Translations under genes and position numbers: made by a program
Source: Nitrosopumilales archaeon
GTDB lineage: Archaea > Thermoproteota > Nitrososphaeria > Nitrososphaerales > Nitrosopumilaceae
Length of the DNA stretch: 42,673 nt
Reading direction: 5' to 3'
Assembly (NCBI GenBank): GCA_900299125.1
Contig: OMIR01000064.1
Coordinates: forward strand, 1 to 42,673
Shown: one piece after another, positions 1 through 9,219 of the stretch
Layout: each line of letters starts with the position of its first letter
Position numbering within the stretch: the first letter of the stretch is position 1
Notes under the pieces: model-generated
What the model was told of the DNA's origin: nothing
What the model saw: only the letters and a program-made list of their open reading frames with translations
Database searches by the model: none

Positions 1-4
1 CACG

Positions 5-17
5 CTATTTTTATTTA
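5..17 (+). promoter_or_regulatory. Probable TATA box of the aromatic amino acid operon
   Basis: A T-rich run (CTATTTTTATTTA) ends about 22-26 bases before the ATG at 39. That is the spacing expected for an archaeal TATA box serving a leaderless or nearly leaderless transcript. The upstream BRE lies outside the window, so the call rests on position and base composition only. Confidence 0.4.
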
Positions 18-38
18 GGGCAGCGAGACGAGATTCGC

Positions 39-827
39 ATGGTCTCAGGCCTACAAATAAGATTAGATAGGATTTTACGAAAAGGTAAGATGCTCTGCAT
101 ACCAATGGATCATGGAATATCCAGTGGTCCAATTGAAGGTCTAGAAAATCCCGCAAAAATTATTGCTCAATGCGAGACCAAGGGACTCACTAGTGTGATT
201 GTCAATAAAGGCATTATCAAAACATTGCCAAAACCAGCACGAATTGGAATTTTGGTGCATTATTCATCTAGCACTTCACTTTCAATCTCACCAAATAGAA
301 AAATGCTGTCTGGTACTGTTGAGGAAGCTCTCAGATTAGGTGCTGATGGAGTATCACTACACATCAACGTAGGTGGAAAAGAAGAGCCAGAAATGCTTGA
401 ACAGTTAGGAATGACAGCCTCAGAATGTCACAAGTGGAATATGCCATTACTAGCGATGATGTATCCAAGAGGTGAGAATGTCAAAAATCCTCACGATCCA
501 GAAGTTGTTGGTCATGTAGCTAGAATTGGTGCCGAATTAGGCGCCGATATTGTTAAAACACTTTACACTGGAGATATTGATTCATTTGCAAAAATAGTAA
601 AGAGTACTCCTGTCCCTGTTGTAATCGCTGGTGGACCTAAAGCCAAGACTGATGAAGATGTTCTACAAATGACTGAAGATGCCATGAAAGCAGGTGCAAG
701 AGGAGTCACATATGGTCGTAATATTTTTGCTCATAAAAGCCCAGACAAAATAGTGGATGCGCTGGCAGGAATTATTTTCAGAAAGGAAACTGCAAAAGAA
801 GCAGCAAAAAGAATTGCAAAAAAATAG
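39..827 (+). CDS. aroA': 2-amino-3,7-dideoxy-D-threo-hept-6-ulosonate synthase (ADH synthase)
   Basis: This class I aldolase-like enzyme is the first step of the archaeal shikimate route. It condenses a 6-deoxy-5-ketofructose phosphate donor with aspartate semialdehyde and so bypasses DAHP synthase. The 262-residue protein is of family length. It has the family's early CIPMDHGISSGP segment, a KTLYTGD segment holding the likely Schiff-base lysine, and the late VIAGGPK and GARGVTYGRN phosphate-binding stretches. It is first in a ten-gene operon, followed directly by DHQ synthase II, and this order separates it from the related fructose-bisphosphate aldolase. The ATG lies just downstream of a TATA-like element. 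Confidence 0.93.
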   Translation: MVSGLQIRLDRILRKGKMLCIPMDHGISSGPIEGLENPAKIIAQCETKGLTSVIVNKGIIKTLPKPARIGILVHYSSSTSLSISPNRKMLSGTVEEALRLGADGVSLHINVGGKEEPEMLEQLGMTASECHKWNMPLLAMMYPRGENVKNPHDPEVVGHVARIGAELGADIVKTLYTGDIDSFAKIVKSTPVPVVIAGGPKAKTDEDVLQMTEDAMKAGARGVTYGRNIFAHKSPDKIVDALAGIIFRKETAKEAAKRIAKK

Positions 828-1869
828 AGAGCTAGTAATTTTGCCCAAGATGGGTAAATCAGGCCTAACAAAATTTCTCAGCAATTTAGAATCTGAAGGA
901 ATACGCACAGTTTATGCAGATCCTAAATCAATTCCTGCAAACTCTAAGCTTGTTTCAATTTATCCCTCATCATCTGCAAAAATGGTTGTCTTAGAAAGAG
1001 ATGCAATAAAGCCCAAGGGTAAAAAAGTTGGTAAGAAATTCAAAGTATTATCAAATAATGATATAGAAAAAATATTTCTTGAAGCAAAAAAAGGCTTGGA
1101 TTTTGTAATAATCGAAGTTGCCGATTGGAAAATAATTCCACTAGAGAATATTATTGCAAAATTACATAAGATACACACCCAGATTTTCGCACTTGCTAGA
1201 ACTCCAGAAGAAGTACGTAAGATGTTTTCAATTTTGGAGATAGGAGTAGACGGAGTAATTTTTGAAGCTAGTACAATTTCCGATGTCAAAGAAGCAATGT
1301 TGTATTTAGGAACTTCAACATTTGATCTTTCTGAGGCAAAAATTATCGATATAAAAGAAGTTGGTGATGGTGAAAGAGTTTGTGTTGATACTGCATCAAT
1401 GCTGCACAAGGGTGAGGGAATGCTAATTGGATCTAGATCAAATTTCCTTTTCCTTGTTCACAATGAATCAGTTGGCTCTTCATTTACATCACCTAGACCA
1501 TTTCGTGTCAATGCCGGTGCAGTACACTGTTACACGGTTTCACCAGACGGAAATACAAAATATCTCTCCGAATTAGAAACTGGCGCAGAGGTTTTGGTAA
1601 TTAACTCTCACGGAAAAGCAAGACGGGCAACAGTAGGACGCTCTAAAATCGAAAGACGTCCAATGCTAATGATCAAGGCTCAAGTCAATGACGAGATAGG
1701 AGGAATAATTGCTCAAGATGCAGAAACAATACGATTTGTAAAGCCTGGCGGGCATCTAGTCTCAGTTACCCACTTAAAAAAAGGCGATACTGTTCTAGTT
1801 TACTCAAAAGGTGCAACAGGTAGACACTTTGGAATGGAAGTAGTAGACGAATACATTTTAGAAAAATAA
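814..1869 (+). CDS. aroB': 3-dehydroquinate synthase II, archaeal type
   Basis: It oxidises and cyclises the ADH synthase product to 3-dehydroquinate with NAD+, the second step of the archaeal pathway. It is unrelated to bacterial AroB. The protein has the AroB'-type ending (GGHLVSVTHLKKGDTVLVY) and the central GEGMLIGSRSN and RPFRVNAGAVH segments. The open frame extends upstream to an ATG at 757, but that would overlap aroA' by 71 bases. The TTG at 814 gives an N-terminus MQKNRELVILPK, typical of the family, with a 14-base overlap, so I prefer it. TTG 841 and ATG 850 are later alternatives. Confidence 0.9.
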   Translation: MQKNRELVILPKMGKSGLTKFLSNLESEGIRTVYADPKSIPANSKLVSIYPSSSAKMVVLERDAIKPKGKKVGKKFKVLSNNDIEKIFLEAKKGLDFVIIEVADWKIIPLENIIAKLHKIHTQIFALARTPEEVRKMFSILEIGVDGVIFEASTISDVKEAMLYLGTSTFDLSEAKIIDIKEVGDGERVCVDTASMLHKGEGMLIGSRSNFLFLVHNESVGSSFTSPRPFRVNAGAVHCYTVSPDGNTKYLSELETGAEVLVINSHGKARRATVGRSKIERRPMLMIKAQVNDEIGGIIAQDAETIRFVKPGGHLVSVTHLKKGDTVLVYSKGATGRHFGMEVVDEYILEK

Positions 1870-2535
1870 ATGAAATACAAAACTTGTGTTAGCATTGCAG
1901 AAAAAACTCCGAATAAAGTTTTATCAGTAATTAAGACCGTTCTACAAAAATCCGATTTTGCTGAAATTCGATTTGATTTTTTACTAACAAGAGACATACC
2001 CAAAACATTAGAATTAACAAAAAAATACCATAAACGGTGTGTGTTTACTCTACGTCCAAAAAATCAAGGCGGAAAATTCTCCGGAACTGAAAAGGAACGA
2101 GTATCAATTCTAAAACTAATGGCCGAATACAATCCCTATTTCTTAGACATAGAATTTTCTGCATCGCATAACCAGGATCTATTATCTTATGTTAGAAAAA
2201 CAAAAACTCCAATACTAGTATCATGGCATGATTTCAAGCGAACCCCATCCTTTAATGAATTATTAAAAAAATCCCAGAATATGAAAAAAATTTCCAATCA
2301 TATCAAGATAGTCACTACTGCAAATTCAATTAAAGATACAGCGACGATTTTATCTTTATACGGAAAACAAAACTCTGGACTAATTGCATTTACAATGGGA
2401 GAGTTGGGAAGAATTTCAAGGATTTTATGCTTGCATCTGGGTTCACCTTACACATATGTCTCATTGGGAAAACCAATAGCTCCTGGCCAGTTCAGCTTAG
2501 ATGAGATTAAATCGCTGCAATCAATTAAGAAATAA
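1870..2535 (+). CDS. aroD: 3-dehydroquinate dehydratase, type I
   Basis: It dehydrates 3-dehydroquinate to 3-dehydroshikimate through a lysine Schiff base. The 221-residue protein is of normal archaeal type I length. It shows the EIRFDFL segment near the start, the SWHDFKRTPS segment with the catalytic histidine, and HIKIVTTAN with the Schiff-base lysine. The C-terminus has the FTMGELGRISRI and GSPYTYVSLG segments that close over the active site. The ATG follows the aroB' stop with no gap, so translation is probably coupled. Confidence 0.95.
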   Translation: MKYKTCVSIAEKTPNKVLSVIKTVLQKSDFAEIRFDFLLTRDIPKTLELTKKYHKRCVFTLRPKNQGGKFSGTEKERVSILKLMAEYNPYFLDIEFSASHNQDLLSYVRKTKTPILVSWHDFKRTPSFNELLKKSQNMKKISNHIKIVTTANSIKDTATILSLYGKQNSGLIAFTMGELGRISRILCLHLGSPYTYVSLGKPIAPGQFSLDEIKSLQSIKK

Positions 2536-2537
2536 CA

Positions 2538-3353
2538 ATGACTCGAACTTTTGCAGTGATTGGAGATCCCATAGATCATTCTTTATCGCCCAACATTCAC
2601 AATGCGGCATTTAAGGCACTAAATCTTGATTGCACATACATTGCATATAAAATTCCAAAGGGTGAGCTAAAAGAAGGAATAGAGTCACTACGAAAAATAA
2701 AAATTTCAGGATTTAATGTAACTATCCCTCACAAAGTAGAGGTAATCAAATATCTTGATGAATTAAGCGAAGAGTGCAAAATTATTGGTGCATCAAACAC
2801 TGTATCAAATGAAAATGGAAAATTCATAGGCTATAATACAGATATGGATGGATTCTTAGAGCCAATCAAGAATAGAAATATTGGAATTTCTGGCGAGTCT
2901 GTCCTAATAATTGGAGCAGGTGGTGCTGCAAGAGCAATCATTGCAGGATTTGCAAAGCAAAAAGCAAGTAAAATTACTATAACCAATAGAACACTGGAAA
3001 ATGCTCAAGAATTGGCAAGATTTGCATCCAATCTTGGAATTAAATCAGAATCTATAACTTTGCAGGAAACAGATGTTTCTAAATACAAATTCATCATTAA
3101 TGCTACTTCTGTAGGGCTAAAAGGTGAACAGTGTCCCATACCAATCAAAGCAATTAATGCAAATCATGTAGTGTATGATATTATTTACATGCCAATGAAT
3201 ACGGACCTAATCCAACAATCAAAAAAAAATTCTGCGACCATAATATACGGATATGAGATGCTATTGGCACAGGCAGCTCTTGCGTTTAAAATATGGCACA
3301 ATCTTCAAGCCCCATACGAGGCAATGAAAAAGGTCTTACTTGGAGGATTTTAA
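2538..3353 (+). CDS. aroE: Shikimate dehydrogenase (NADP+)
   Basis: It reduces 3-dehydroshikimate to shikimate. The 271-residue protein has the substrate-binding SLSPNIHN segment (residues 15-22), the catalytic Lys66 in NVTIPHK, Asp102 in GYNTDMDG, and the NADP-binding GAGGAARAI loop at about 126-134. All key residues are present. It begins 2 bases after aroD and its stop abuts the aroK ATG. Confidence 0.96.
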   Translation: MTRTFAVIGDPIDHSLSPNIHNAAFKALNLDCTYIAYKIPKGELKEGIESLRKIKISGFNVTIPHKVEVIKYLDELSEECKIIGASNTVSNENGKFIGYNTDMDGFLEPIKNRNIGISGESVLIIGAGGAARAIIAGFAKQKASKITITNRTLENAQELARFASNLGIKSESITLQETDVSKYKFIINATSVGLKGEQCPIPIKAINANHVVYDIIYMPMNTDLIQQSKKNSATIIYGYEMLLAQAALAFKIWHNLQAPYEAMKKVLLGGF

Positions 3354-4205
3354 ATGAAGGTCAAGGCATCTGTAAATGGCGCAATCTCTCTAGTGAATGC
3401 CATTGCAACGTGGAAGGGGGCAACACTTGGCATAGTGGCCAAAGTAGAAGCAATTGTTTCTACTTCAGAAGGAAAAGGCATACACTTGGAATCAGATAAT
3501 CAAAATACCAGTTCACGTCTGGTCAAAAAAGTAGTCGAGCTATCGGTTCCAAAAAGAGAATTAGAAAAAAACAGAATAGAGATTTTTCTTAAATCAGAGA
3601 TACCAACTGGGTATGGTCTGAAAAGCTCCAGTGCCATTTCTTCTGTGGTATCACTAGCATGTCAAAAGATCTTCAAGCCCAATTTCACAGATTCCCAAGT
3701 TCTCAATCCTGGAATCGATGCTTCTCTTGCAACCAAAGTCAGTATGACAGGTGCGTATGATGATGCATGTGCGTGCTATTTTGGAGGAATTCAAGTGACA
3801 GATAACAAACACAGGAAGATCATAAAAAGCGACAAGACTCCCACAAATCTTGTTGCGGTTATTTTCGTACCAAAATCAAGAAAACGTGGAAATATCAAAC
3901 ATTTGAAATTACTAGAGAATGTCTTTGAGAACGCTTGGAATTTTGCAAAAAACGGAGACTATTGGAATGCAATGACGCTCAATGGTTATGCAACATCTGC
4001 GATTCTAAATTCAGATCCAAAAATAATATCGGCTCTAATTGAAAATGGGGCTCTGGGGGCCTCAGTGTCTGGAAATGGACCTTCCATAGCAGCCATAGTA
4101 AAAAAAGACAATGCATCTAAAATAAAAAAGGTCTTCTCAGAGCATGAGGGGGCAACTATGCTAGCAGAGATCAACAATAGGAGAGCTGAAGTCCATGAAA
4201 TGTAG
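3354..4205 (+). CDS. aroK: Shikimate kinase, archaeal GHMP-kinase type
   Basis: It phosphorylates shikimate with ATP. The 283-residue protein belongs to the GHMP kinase superfamily, like homoserine kinase, and is not related to bacterial AroK. The ATP-binding loop PTGYGLKSSSAISS is clear, as is a late GASVSGNGPSIAA segment. Its place between aroE and aroA settles shikimate as substrate. It overlaps the next gene by 11 bases. Confidence 0.94.
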   Translation: MKVKASVNGAISLVNAIATWKGATLGIVAKVEAIVSTSEGKGIHLESDNQNTSSRLVKKVVELSVPKRELEKNRIEIFLKSEIPTGYGLKSSSAISSVVSLACQKIFKPNFTDSQVLNPGIDASLATKVSMTGAYDDACACYFGGIQVTDNKHRKIIKSDKTPTNLVAVIFVPKSRKRGNIKHLKLLENVFENAWNFAKNGDYWNAMTLNGYATSAILNSDPKIISALIENGALGASVSGNGPSIAAIVKKDNASKIKKVFSEHEGATMLAEINNRRAEVHEM

Positions 4206-5463
4206 AGTAGAGCAATCAAAACTCAATGGCGTCTTGTCATGTCCTCCAAACAAAAGTTATACACACAGAGCCATATTTCTGGCATCCCTTGTAAATGGTA
4301 AGAGTTTGATCAAAAATGTTCTTCGTTCACGCGATACTAACGCAACAATTGAGATTTGTAGACAATTAGGCGCGGAAATCACAGAGGCGGGAAGCAATCT
4401 AAAGATCAAAGGCATTTCAAAATACGAAAAAGATGAGCTAACCCTGGATGCCTCAAACTCTGGCACCACGATTAGAATAGCGGCAGCAATTTCCGCACTT
4501 CGTCAATCAAAAACAGTACTTACTGGTGATGAGTCACTAGTCAAACGTCCAATGAGGCCACTATTAGATGCTCTAGAATCACTAGGTGCAAAATGTTCTT
4601 CAAATGAGGGAAGACCACCTCTTGAAATTACTGGAAAAATTATCGGCGGCGAGGTATCAATTCCAGGAAATGTATCTAGCCAATTCATTTCAGCTTTATT
4701 TATTGCGGCTCCATTAACTGAGAAAGGCATTTCAATTAACATATCATCAGAATTAGTTTCAAAACCATATCTAGATGCAACGATTTTTACAATGAAGAAA
4801 TTCGGTGTTGACGTAGAGACATTAGCCCCATACAAGAAATACCATATTGCACCTCAGCATTACAAGCATGCCACTGTCACTATACCGTCTGATTTTTCTA
4901 GTGTTGCCCTGTTATTATCAGCAGCCGTATTAAATGGCGAAGATTTTACAGTAAAGGTCTCCATAGGAGAATTAGCTCAGGGTGATGAGACGGTAATTGA
5001 TATTTTAACTCAGATGGGAGCAGATGTCTCACTCAATAACAATATCATCAAAGTAAAATGCCATGACAGATTATCTGGTGGAAGATTTGATCTCTCAAAT
5101 ACTCCAGATTTGTTACCGCCACTTGCTATTCTTGGATTAAAGTGTAATTCCCCATTAGAATTTTACAATGTAAAACATGCCAGATTCAAAGAAACTGATA
5201 GAATAGCAATTCTAGTCAGAGAGCTCAAAAAATTAGGTCTAGAAATAACTGAGAAAGATGACGGTATGATAATAATGCCACCAACTAGTCTTAGAGGAGC
5301 TGAATTAGATTCTGAAGAAGATCACAGATTATTCATGGCATTTTGTATTGCCGGCATGTATGTTGGAAATTGCACTATCTCAGACCCAGAATCAGTTGAC
5401 GTTTCTTATCCAAGTTTTGTTGCAGACATGAATCATGTTGGCGCTAAAATCACAACGATATAG
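4195..5463 (+). CDS. aroA: 3-phosphoshikimate 1-carboxyvinyltransferase (EPSP synthase)
   Basis: It transfers the enolpyruvyl group of PEP to shikimate 3-phosphate. The 422-residue two-domain protein has SCPPNKSYTHRA near the start with the substrate-contacting Lys and Ser, NSGTTIRIAAA in the PEP-binding region, KRPMRPLLDAL, and FKETDRIA toward the end. These are the usual EPSP synthase signatures. The ATG at 4195 lies inside the end of aroK (11-base overlap). Confidence 0.96.
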   Translation: MKCRVEQSKLNGVLSCPPNKSYTHRAIFLASLVNGKSLIKNVLRSRDTNATIEICRQLGAEITEAGSNLKIKGISKYEKDELTLDASNSGTTIRIAAAISALRQSKTVLTGDESLVKRPMRPLLDALESLGAKCSSNEGRPPLEITGKIIGGEVSIPGNVSSQFISALFIAAPLTEKGISINISSELVSKPYLDATIFTMKKFGVDVETLAPYKKYHIAPQHYKHATVTIPSDFSSVALLLSAAVLNGEDFTVKVSIGELAQGDETVIDILTQMGADVSLNNNIIKVKCHDRLSGGRFDLSNTPDLLPPLAILGLKCNSPLEFYNVKHARFKETDRIAILVRELKKLGLEITEKDDGMIIMPPTSLRGAELDSEEDHRLFMAFCIAGMYVGNCTISDPESVDVSYPSFVADMNHVGAKITTI

Positions 5464-5494
5464 GTTATAAGCATCAAAGACTGAATTTATTTTG

Positions 5495-6589
5495 ATGGCA
5501 GGAAACTCGATTGGTCAAAGACTAGTTCTGACTAGCTTTGGTGAGAGTCACGGTAGATGCGTAGGTGCTGTCCTAGATGGCTGTCCTGCAGGATTAGAAT
5601 TAGAAGAAAAAGATATTCAAAAAATGCTTGATCAGAGAAGACCAGGTCAATCACTTGTATCAACCCAAAGAAAAGAAGGCGATATTGTAGAAATTCTCTC
5701 CGGTGTATTCAGAGGATACACAACAGGGGCACCAATTGCAATGATAATCTGGAACAAGGATCAACATTCAAGAGATTATGATAATCTAGTTACAAAAATG
5801 AGGCCTGGTCATTCGGATTATCCGGCTCTAGTAAAATATAATCAACATAACGACCATCGCGGTGGCGGAAGATTCTCTGGAAGACTCACTGCGACACATG
5901 TCATGGGTGGTGCCATTGCTAGAAAACTACTCAAAGTTACACTAGGGGTTGAAACTCATTCCTATACGATAAAAATCGGAAAAATTTCTATGAGTGAAGA
6001 ATTTGAATCTAAAATGAAAAACGAGATTTATCAAAACGAAGTACGTTGTCCAAACCCCAAGATTGCAGAAAAAATGCGACAAGCAATATTGAATGCTAGA
6101 AAAAGTGGCGATTCGTTAGGAGGCATAATAGAATCAACTACAACAAATCTTCCCATCGGATTAGGTGAGCCGATATTTAGCTCACTAGAATCAGATATTG
6201 CAAAGGCCATATACTCTATTCCCTCAGTCAAAGGAGTAGAGTTTGGATCAGGTTTTGCAGGGGCCGGAGTATATGGGTCAGAAAACAACGATCCATACAT
6301 TTCAAAAAGCGGTAAAATTTTTACTAAAACCAATAACGCCGGTGGAATTTTAGGTGGTCTTTCTACTGGAATGCCTATTACAATGAGAGTAGCTTTCAAG
6401 CCTGCATCATCAATTGCAAAAAAGCAATCAACTGTGGACATTAAGACAAAGAAAGCAGCGATATTGCAAGTACAAGGCAGGCATGATCCATGTGTTGTTC
6501 CAAGAGCACCCCCAGTAGTGGATTCACTAGTATCACTAGTGTTAGCTGATCATGGACTTATTGGCGGATTCATAAAGCCGGTTTTGTAG
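5495..6589 (+). CDS. aroC: Chorismate synthase
   Basis: It removes phosphate from EPSP to give chorismate using reduced FMN. The 364-residue protein carries the three family signatures: GESHGRCVGAVLDGCPAG near residue 17, the GGGRFSGRLTATHV region near residue 123, and the late RHDPCVVPRAPPV segment. A TTG lies one codon upstream at 5492, but ATG 5495 starting MAGNSIGQ matches the family. The 31-base gap before it is among the longest in the operon. Confidence 0.96.
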   Translation: MAGNSIGQRLVLTSFGESHGRCVGAVLDGCPAGLELEEKDIQKMLDQRRPGQSLVSTQRKEGDIVEILSGVFRGYTTGAPIAMIIWNKDQHSRDYDNLVTKMRPGHSDYPALVKYNQHNDHRGGGRFSGRLTATHVMGGAIARKLLKVTLGVETHSYTIKIGKISMSEEFESKMKNEIYQNEVRCPNPKIAEKMRQAILNARKSGDSLGGIIESTTTNLPIGLGEPIFSSLESDIAKAIYSIPSVKGVEFGSGFAGAGVYGSENNDPYISKSGKIFTKTNNAGGILGGLSTGMPITMRVAFKPASSIAKKQSTVDIKTKKAAILQVQGRHDPCVVPRAPPVVDSLVSLVLADHGLIGGFIKPVL

Positions 6590-6592
6590 AAA

Positions 6593-7960
6593 ATGTCCAA
6601 TATCGACCAGTTACGAAACAAGATAGACGAAATTACAATACAGATGCTCAATTTGTTAAAACAGAGAACAGATATTGCAAAACAAATAGGAGAAATCAAA
6701 AAAATTAACGGTCTAGCAGTAAATGATGAGAAAAGAGAAGAGCAATTGCGCGTCGAGGTTTCACAGATATGCAAACAAATAGGATTAGAGGAATCCATCG
6801 GTAAAAAATTTCTAAATTTCCTTCTAAATGAGTCAATTAAAGTACAAAGCAATGAAAAGCAAACACACCTAACAATATTTCACAAGGCAAAGGCATTAGA
6901 GCAGCAGGGAAAAAAAATCATTCACATGGAGGTAGGCGAGCCAGATTTCATGCCAGACCCAATCATTAAAACCGCAATGGCAGAAGCATATGATAAAGGA
7001 CTAGTAAGATATGGTCCAGCTTTAGGAATGCCAGCATTACGTGAGGCACTTGCCCAGTATTGTTCTAAAAAATTTGGCTCTCAAATAAGTAAGGACAATA
7101 TTCTTGTCTCACCAGGTGGAAGATTTTCTGTATTTTTAGCAATATCCACACTACTTAATCCCGGTGATGAGATAATCATAATCGAACCTGCGTGGCCAGC
7201 ATACAGAGATTGTGCAACATATGTTGGAGTCAAAGTCAGAAACATTGCTACTACTCTAGATAATAATTGGGAGCCGTCAATTTCAGAAATTGAAAATACG
7301 ATAAATTCCAATACAAAGATGATCGTGCTAAACTATCCAAACAATCCTACTGGAAAAGTGCTATCGCCAAATCTCCAAGATCAGATTATCGAGATTGCAA
7401 AAAGACATGATTTGTATGTCTTATCAGACGAGATTTATTCTGAATATGCTTTTTCTAATTGGAAATCAGTTTTATCAAATAATTATCCAAAATCAATAGT
7501 CATACAATCTTTTTCCAAATCACATGCAATGACTGGTCTAAGAATTGGATATTCAATTACTGATCCAAAAATAATTGAAAAAATGGCAAAATTACAAGCT
7601 TTGTGTATTACTAATGTGGCAGAACCAATCCAATATGCAGCACTAAAAGCAATCGAAGTAGATACTACGCAAAACTCCAAAGCAGTAAGAGCAAAAATCA
7701 ACGCTATTTTAAGAGAGGCCACTAGTGGGGATTTAAAATTCGCAAATCCTGACGGAGCGATGTATGTGTTTGCCAAAGTCAACAAACCAGGATTTGATGG
7801 TCTAGAGTTTACCAATAGGCTGCTTGACCACGGAGTGGCAATAGCACCCGGGGAAGGATTTGGCAATTACAAGGAATTCATAAGAATTTCAGCCTGCCAA
7901 GATGAAAAGAGCCTTGTGATGGGAATGAAGATATTAGATGAGGTTCTAAAGGGTCTATAG
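6593..7960 (+). CDS. Chorismate mutase (AroQ) fused to a class I aminotransferase
   Basis: Residues 1 to about 85 form an all-helical AroQ chorismate mutase domain (LRNKIDEI, LLKQRTDIAKQIGEIKK, then a KREEQLR helix). Residues about 90-455 are a fold-type I PLP aminotransferase of the aspartate/aromatic group, with NYPNNPTG at 248-254, SDEIY at 278-282, the Schiff-base Lys309 in SFSKSHAMTG, and Arg317 in LRIGY. The fusion would join chorismate-to-prephenate conversion to an amino transfer on prephenate, phenylpyruvate or hydroxyphenylpyruvate. The aminotransferase substrate cannot be read from sequence, but the neighbours aroC and tyrA argue for aromatic amino acid synthesis. Confidence 0.92.
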   Translation: MSNIDQLRNKIDEITIQMLNLLKQRTDIAKQIGEIKKINGLAVNDEKREEQLRVEVSQICKQIGLEESIGKKFLNFLLNESIKVQSNEKQTHLTIFHKAKALEQQGKKIIHMEVGEPDFMPDPIIKTAMAEAYDKGLVRYGPALGMPALREALAQYCSKKFGSQISKDNILVSPGGRFSVFLAISTLLNPGDEIIIIEPAWPAYRDCATYVGVKVRNIATTLDNNWEPSISEIENTINSNTKMIVLNYPNNPTGKVLSPNLQDQIIEIAKRHDLYVLSDEIYSEYAFSNWKSVLSNNYPKSIVIQSFSKSHAMTGLRIGYSITDPKIIEKMAKLQALCITNVAEPIQYAALKAIEVDTTQNSKAVRAKINAILREATSGDLKFANPDGAMYVFAKVNKPGFDGLEFTNRLLDHGVAIAPGEGFGNYKEFIRISACQDEKSLVMGMKILDEVLKGL

Positions 7961-8815
7961 ATGAAAAAAAGCATCACAGTTTTAGGCGCAGGCGGAAAAA
8001 TGGGTCAATGGTTTGCTAAATATTTCACATCAATAGGATACGAGGTCATCGGCTTTGACTCTGAAGCACCATTAACTGACAAGACTGTCAAGAAAGCCAC
8101 TTCTCTAGTCGGTGCCGTACTAAATGCAGATTTAGTGCTCTTGTGTACTCCGACAAGAAGAACACCAGAAATCATCAGATTAATTGCCAAAGAAATGAAA
8201 CGCGGTTCATATCTAATTGAAATAACATCACAAAAAGCTAAAACAGCAGCTGCCCTTCTAAAAATTCCATCCAAGATTAACCCTGTATGTATACATCCAA
8301 TGTTCGGTCCTGGTGCAAAAAAGATCAAGGGTCAAAATATTATTTCAATTCCTATAAAAGATGCAAAAAAAGAGCTTACACTAGTAAAATCATTATTTGA
8401 GGGTGCGAATTTTGTCACCATTGATGCAATAGAGCATGATAAAAAAATCGCCGTCATATTAGGACTAACTCATTTAATGAATTTGGCATTTGCAAATATC
8501 TTATCTAAAGACGAGAAAATTTCGCTCACAGAGCGTATGTCAGGTACAACATTTAAGATTCAAAAAATTCTTGCCGAGAGCATCATGACAGAGTCAGTAG
8601 AATTAATTGAAACCATAATATCAAATCCTGAGATCAGAAGATCTGCAGAAGAATTCTGGAAAGATGTTGGAAGATTACTTACCGCCATACAAGAGAACAA
8701 ATCTGAGGAAATCACAACATACATCCGATCTGTTCAAGAAAATCTTGCAAAGAATGTAAGTTTGGAAGAATCTTACAAAAAACTTAACACAATGATTAAC
8801 GCAATAGAAAAGTAA
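7961..8815 (+). CDS. tyrA: Prephenate (or arogenate) dehydrogenase
   Basis: It oxidatively decarboxylates prephenate or arogenate on the way to tyrosine. The N-terminal Rossmann domain has GAGGKMG at 9-15, followed by VIGFD with the acidic residue typical of NAD+ preference. CIHPMFGPG is the TyrA active-site segment. The helical C-terminal domain includes the GLTHLMN stretch. The 284-residue length fits a monofunctional TyrA. The gene abuts the chorismate mutase-aminotransferase gene upstream. No prephenate dehydratase is present, so the phenylalanine branch is encoded elsewhere. Confidence 0.93.
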   Translation: MKKSITVLGAGGKMGQWFAKYFTSIGYEVIGFDSEAPLTDKTVKKATSLVGAVLNADLVLLCTPTRRTPEIIRLIAKEMKRGSYLIEITSQKAKTAAALLKIPSKINPVCIHPMFGPGAKKIKGQNIISIPIKDAKKELTLVKSLFEGANFVTIDAIEHDKKIAVILGLTHLMNLAFANILSKDEKISLTERMSGTTFKIQKILAESIMTESVELIETIISNPEIRRSAEEFWKDVGRLLTAIQENKSEEITTYIRSVQENLAKNVSLEESYKKLNTMINAIEK

Positions 8816-9219
8816 TGCGTTCAACAAAAATCGTAACATCCTTTGTAACATTTGAAGAAAAAATACTATTACTAAAGCGGAGTAATCATGTAAAATCAAT
8901 GAAGGGTCTCTGGGGAGCAGTTAGTGGAATAATAGAAGGGCTAGAGGAACCACTTGAAAGGGCAAAAATCGAGATTTTCGAAGAAATTGGAGCAAATCCT
9001 GAATCAATAGAGCTTCTAAAAGCTGGAAAAGATATGATGGTATCTTCTCCCCAATATCCTGATCACCAATGGCAAGTATTCCCATTTTTGTTCAGGATGA
9101 ACACAACTGAGGTATTACTAAATTGGGAAAATTCTTCCTACAAATGGATTAGCCCAAATGAGATTACCCAGTTCGAAACTGTTCCAAACCTAAATCAAGT
9201 ATTACTCAATTTGTTGTAG
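8815..9219 (+). CDS. Nudix hydrolase
   Basis: This 134-residue single-domain Nudix protein would hydrolyse a nucleoside diphosphate-linked substrate. The Nudix box runs from GIIEGLEEPL to FEEIGA. The first Gly, the Glu seven residues in and the metal-binding EExG are kept, but the usual Arg of the RE pair is Ile. It shares one base with the tyrA stop and closes the operon. Its last 18 bases overlap the convergent thiC gene. Nothing in the sequence gives the substrate, and its link to aromatic synthesis may be only positional. Confidence 0.9.
   Translation: MRSTKIVTSFVTFEEKILLLKRSNHVKSMKGLWGAVSGIIEGLEEPLERAKIEIFEEIGANPESIELLKAGKDMMVSSPQYPDHQWQVFPFLFRMNTTEVLLNWENSSYKWISPNEITQFETVPNLNQVLLNLL

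Noticed and set aside
757-813. The longer DHQ synthase start at ATG 757
   Set aside because: It would overlap aroA' by 71 bases and add residues unlike the family. TTG 814 fits better.
960-1409. Long antisense open frames within aro, thi and other genes
   Set aside because: They mirror the coding strand of well-identified genes, have no family motifs, and arise from codon bias.
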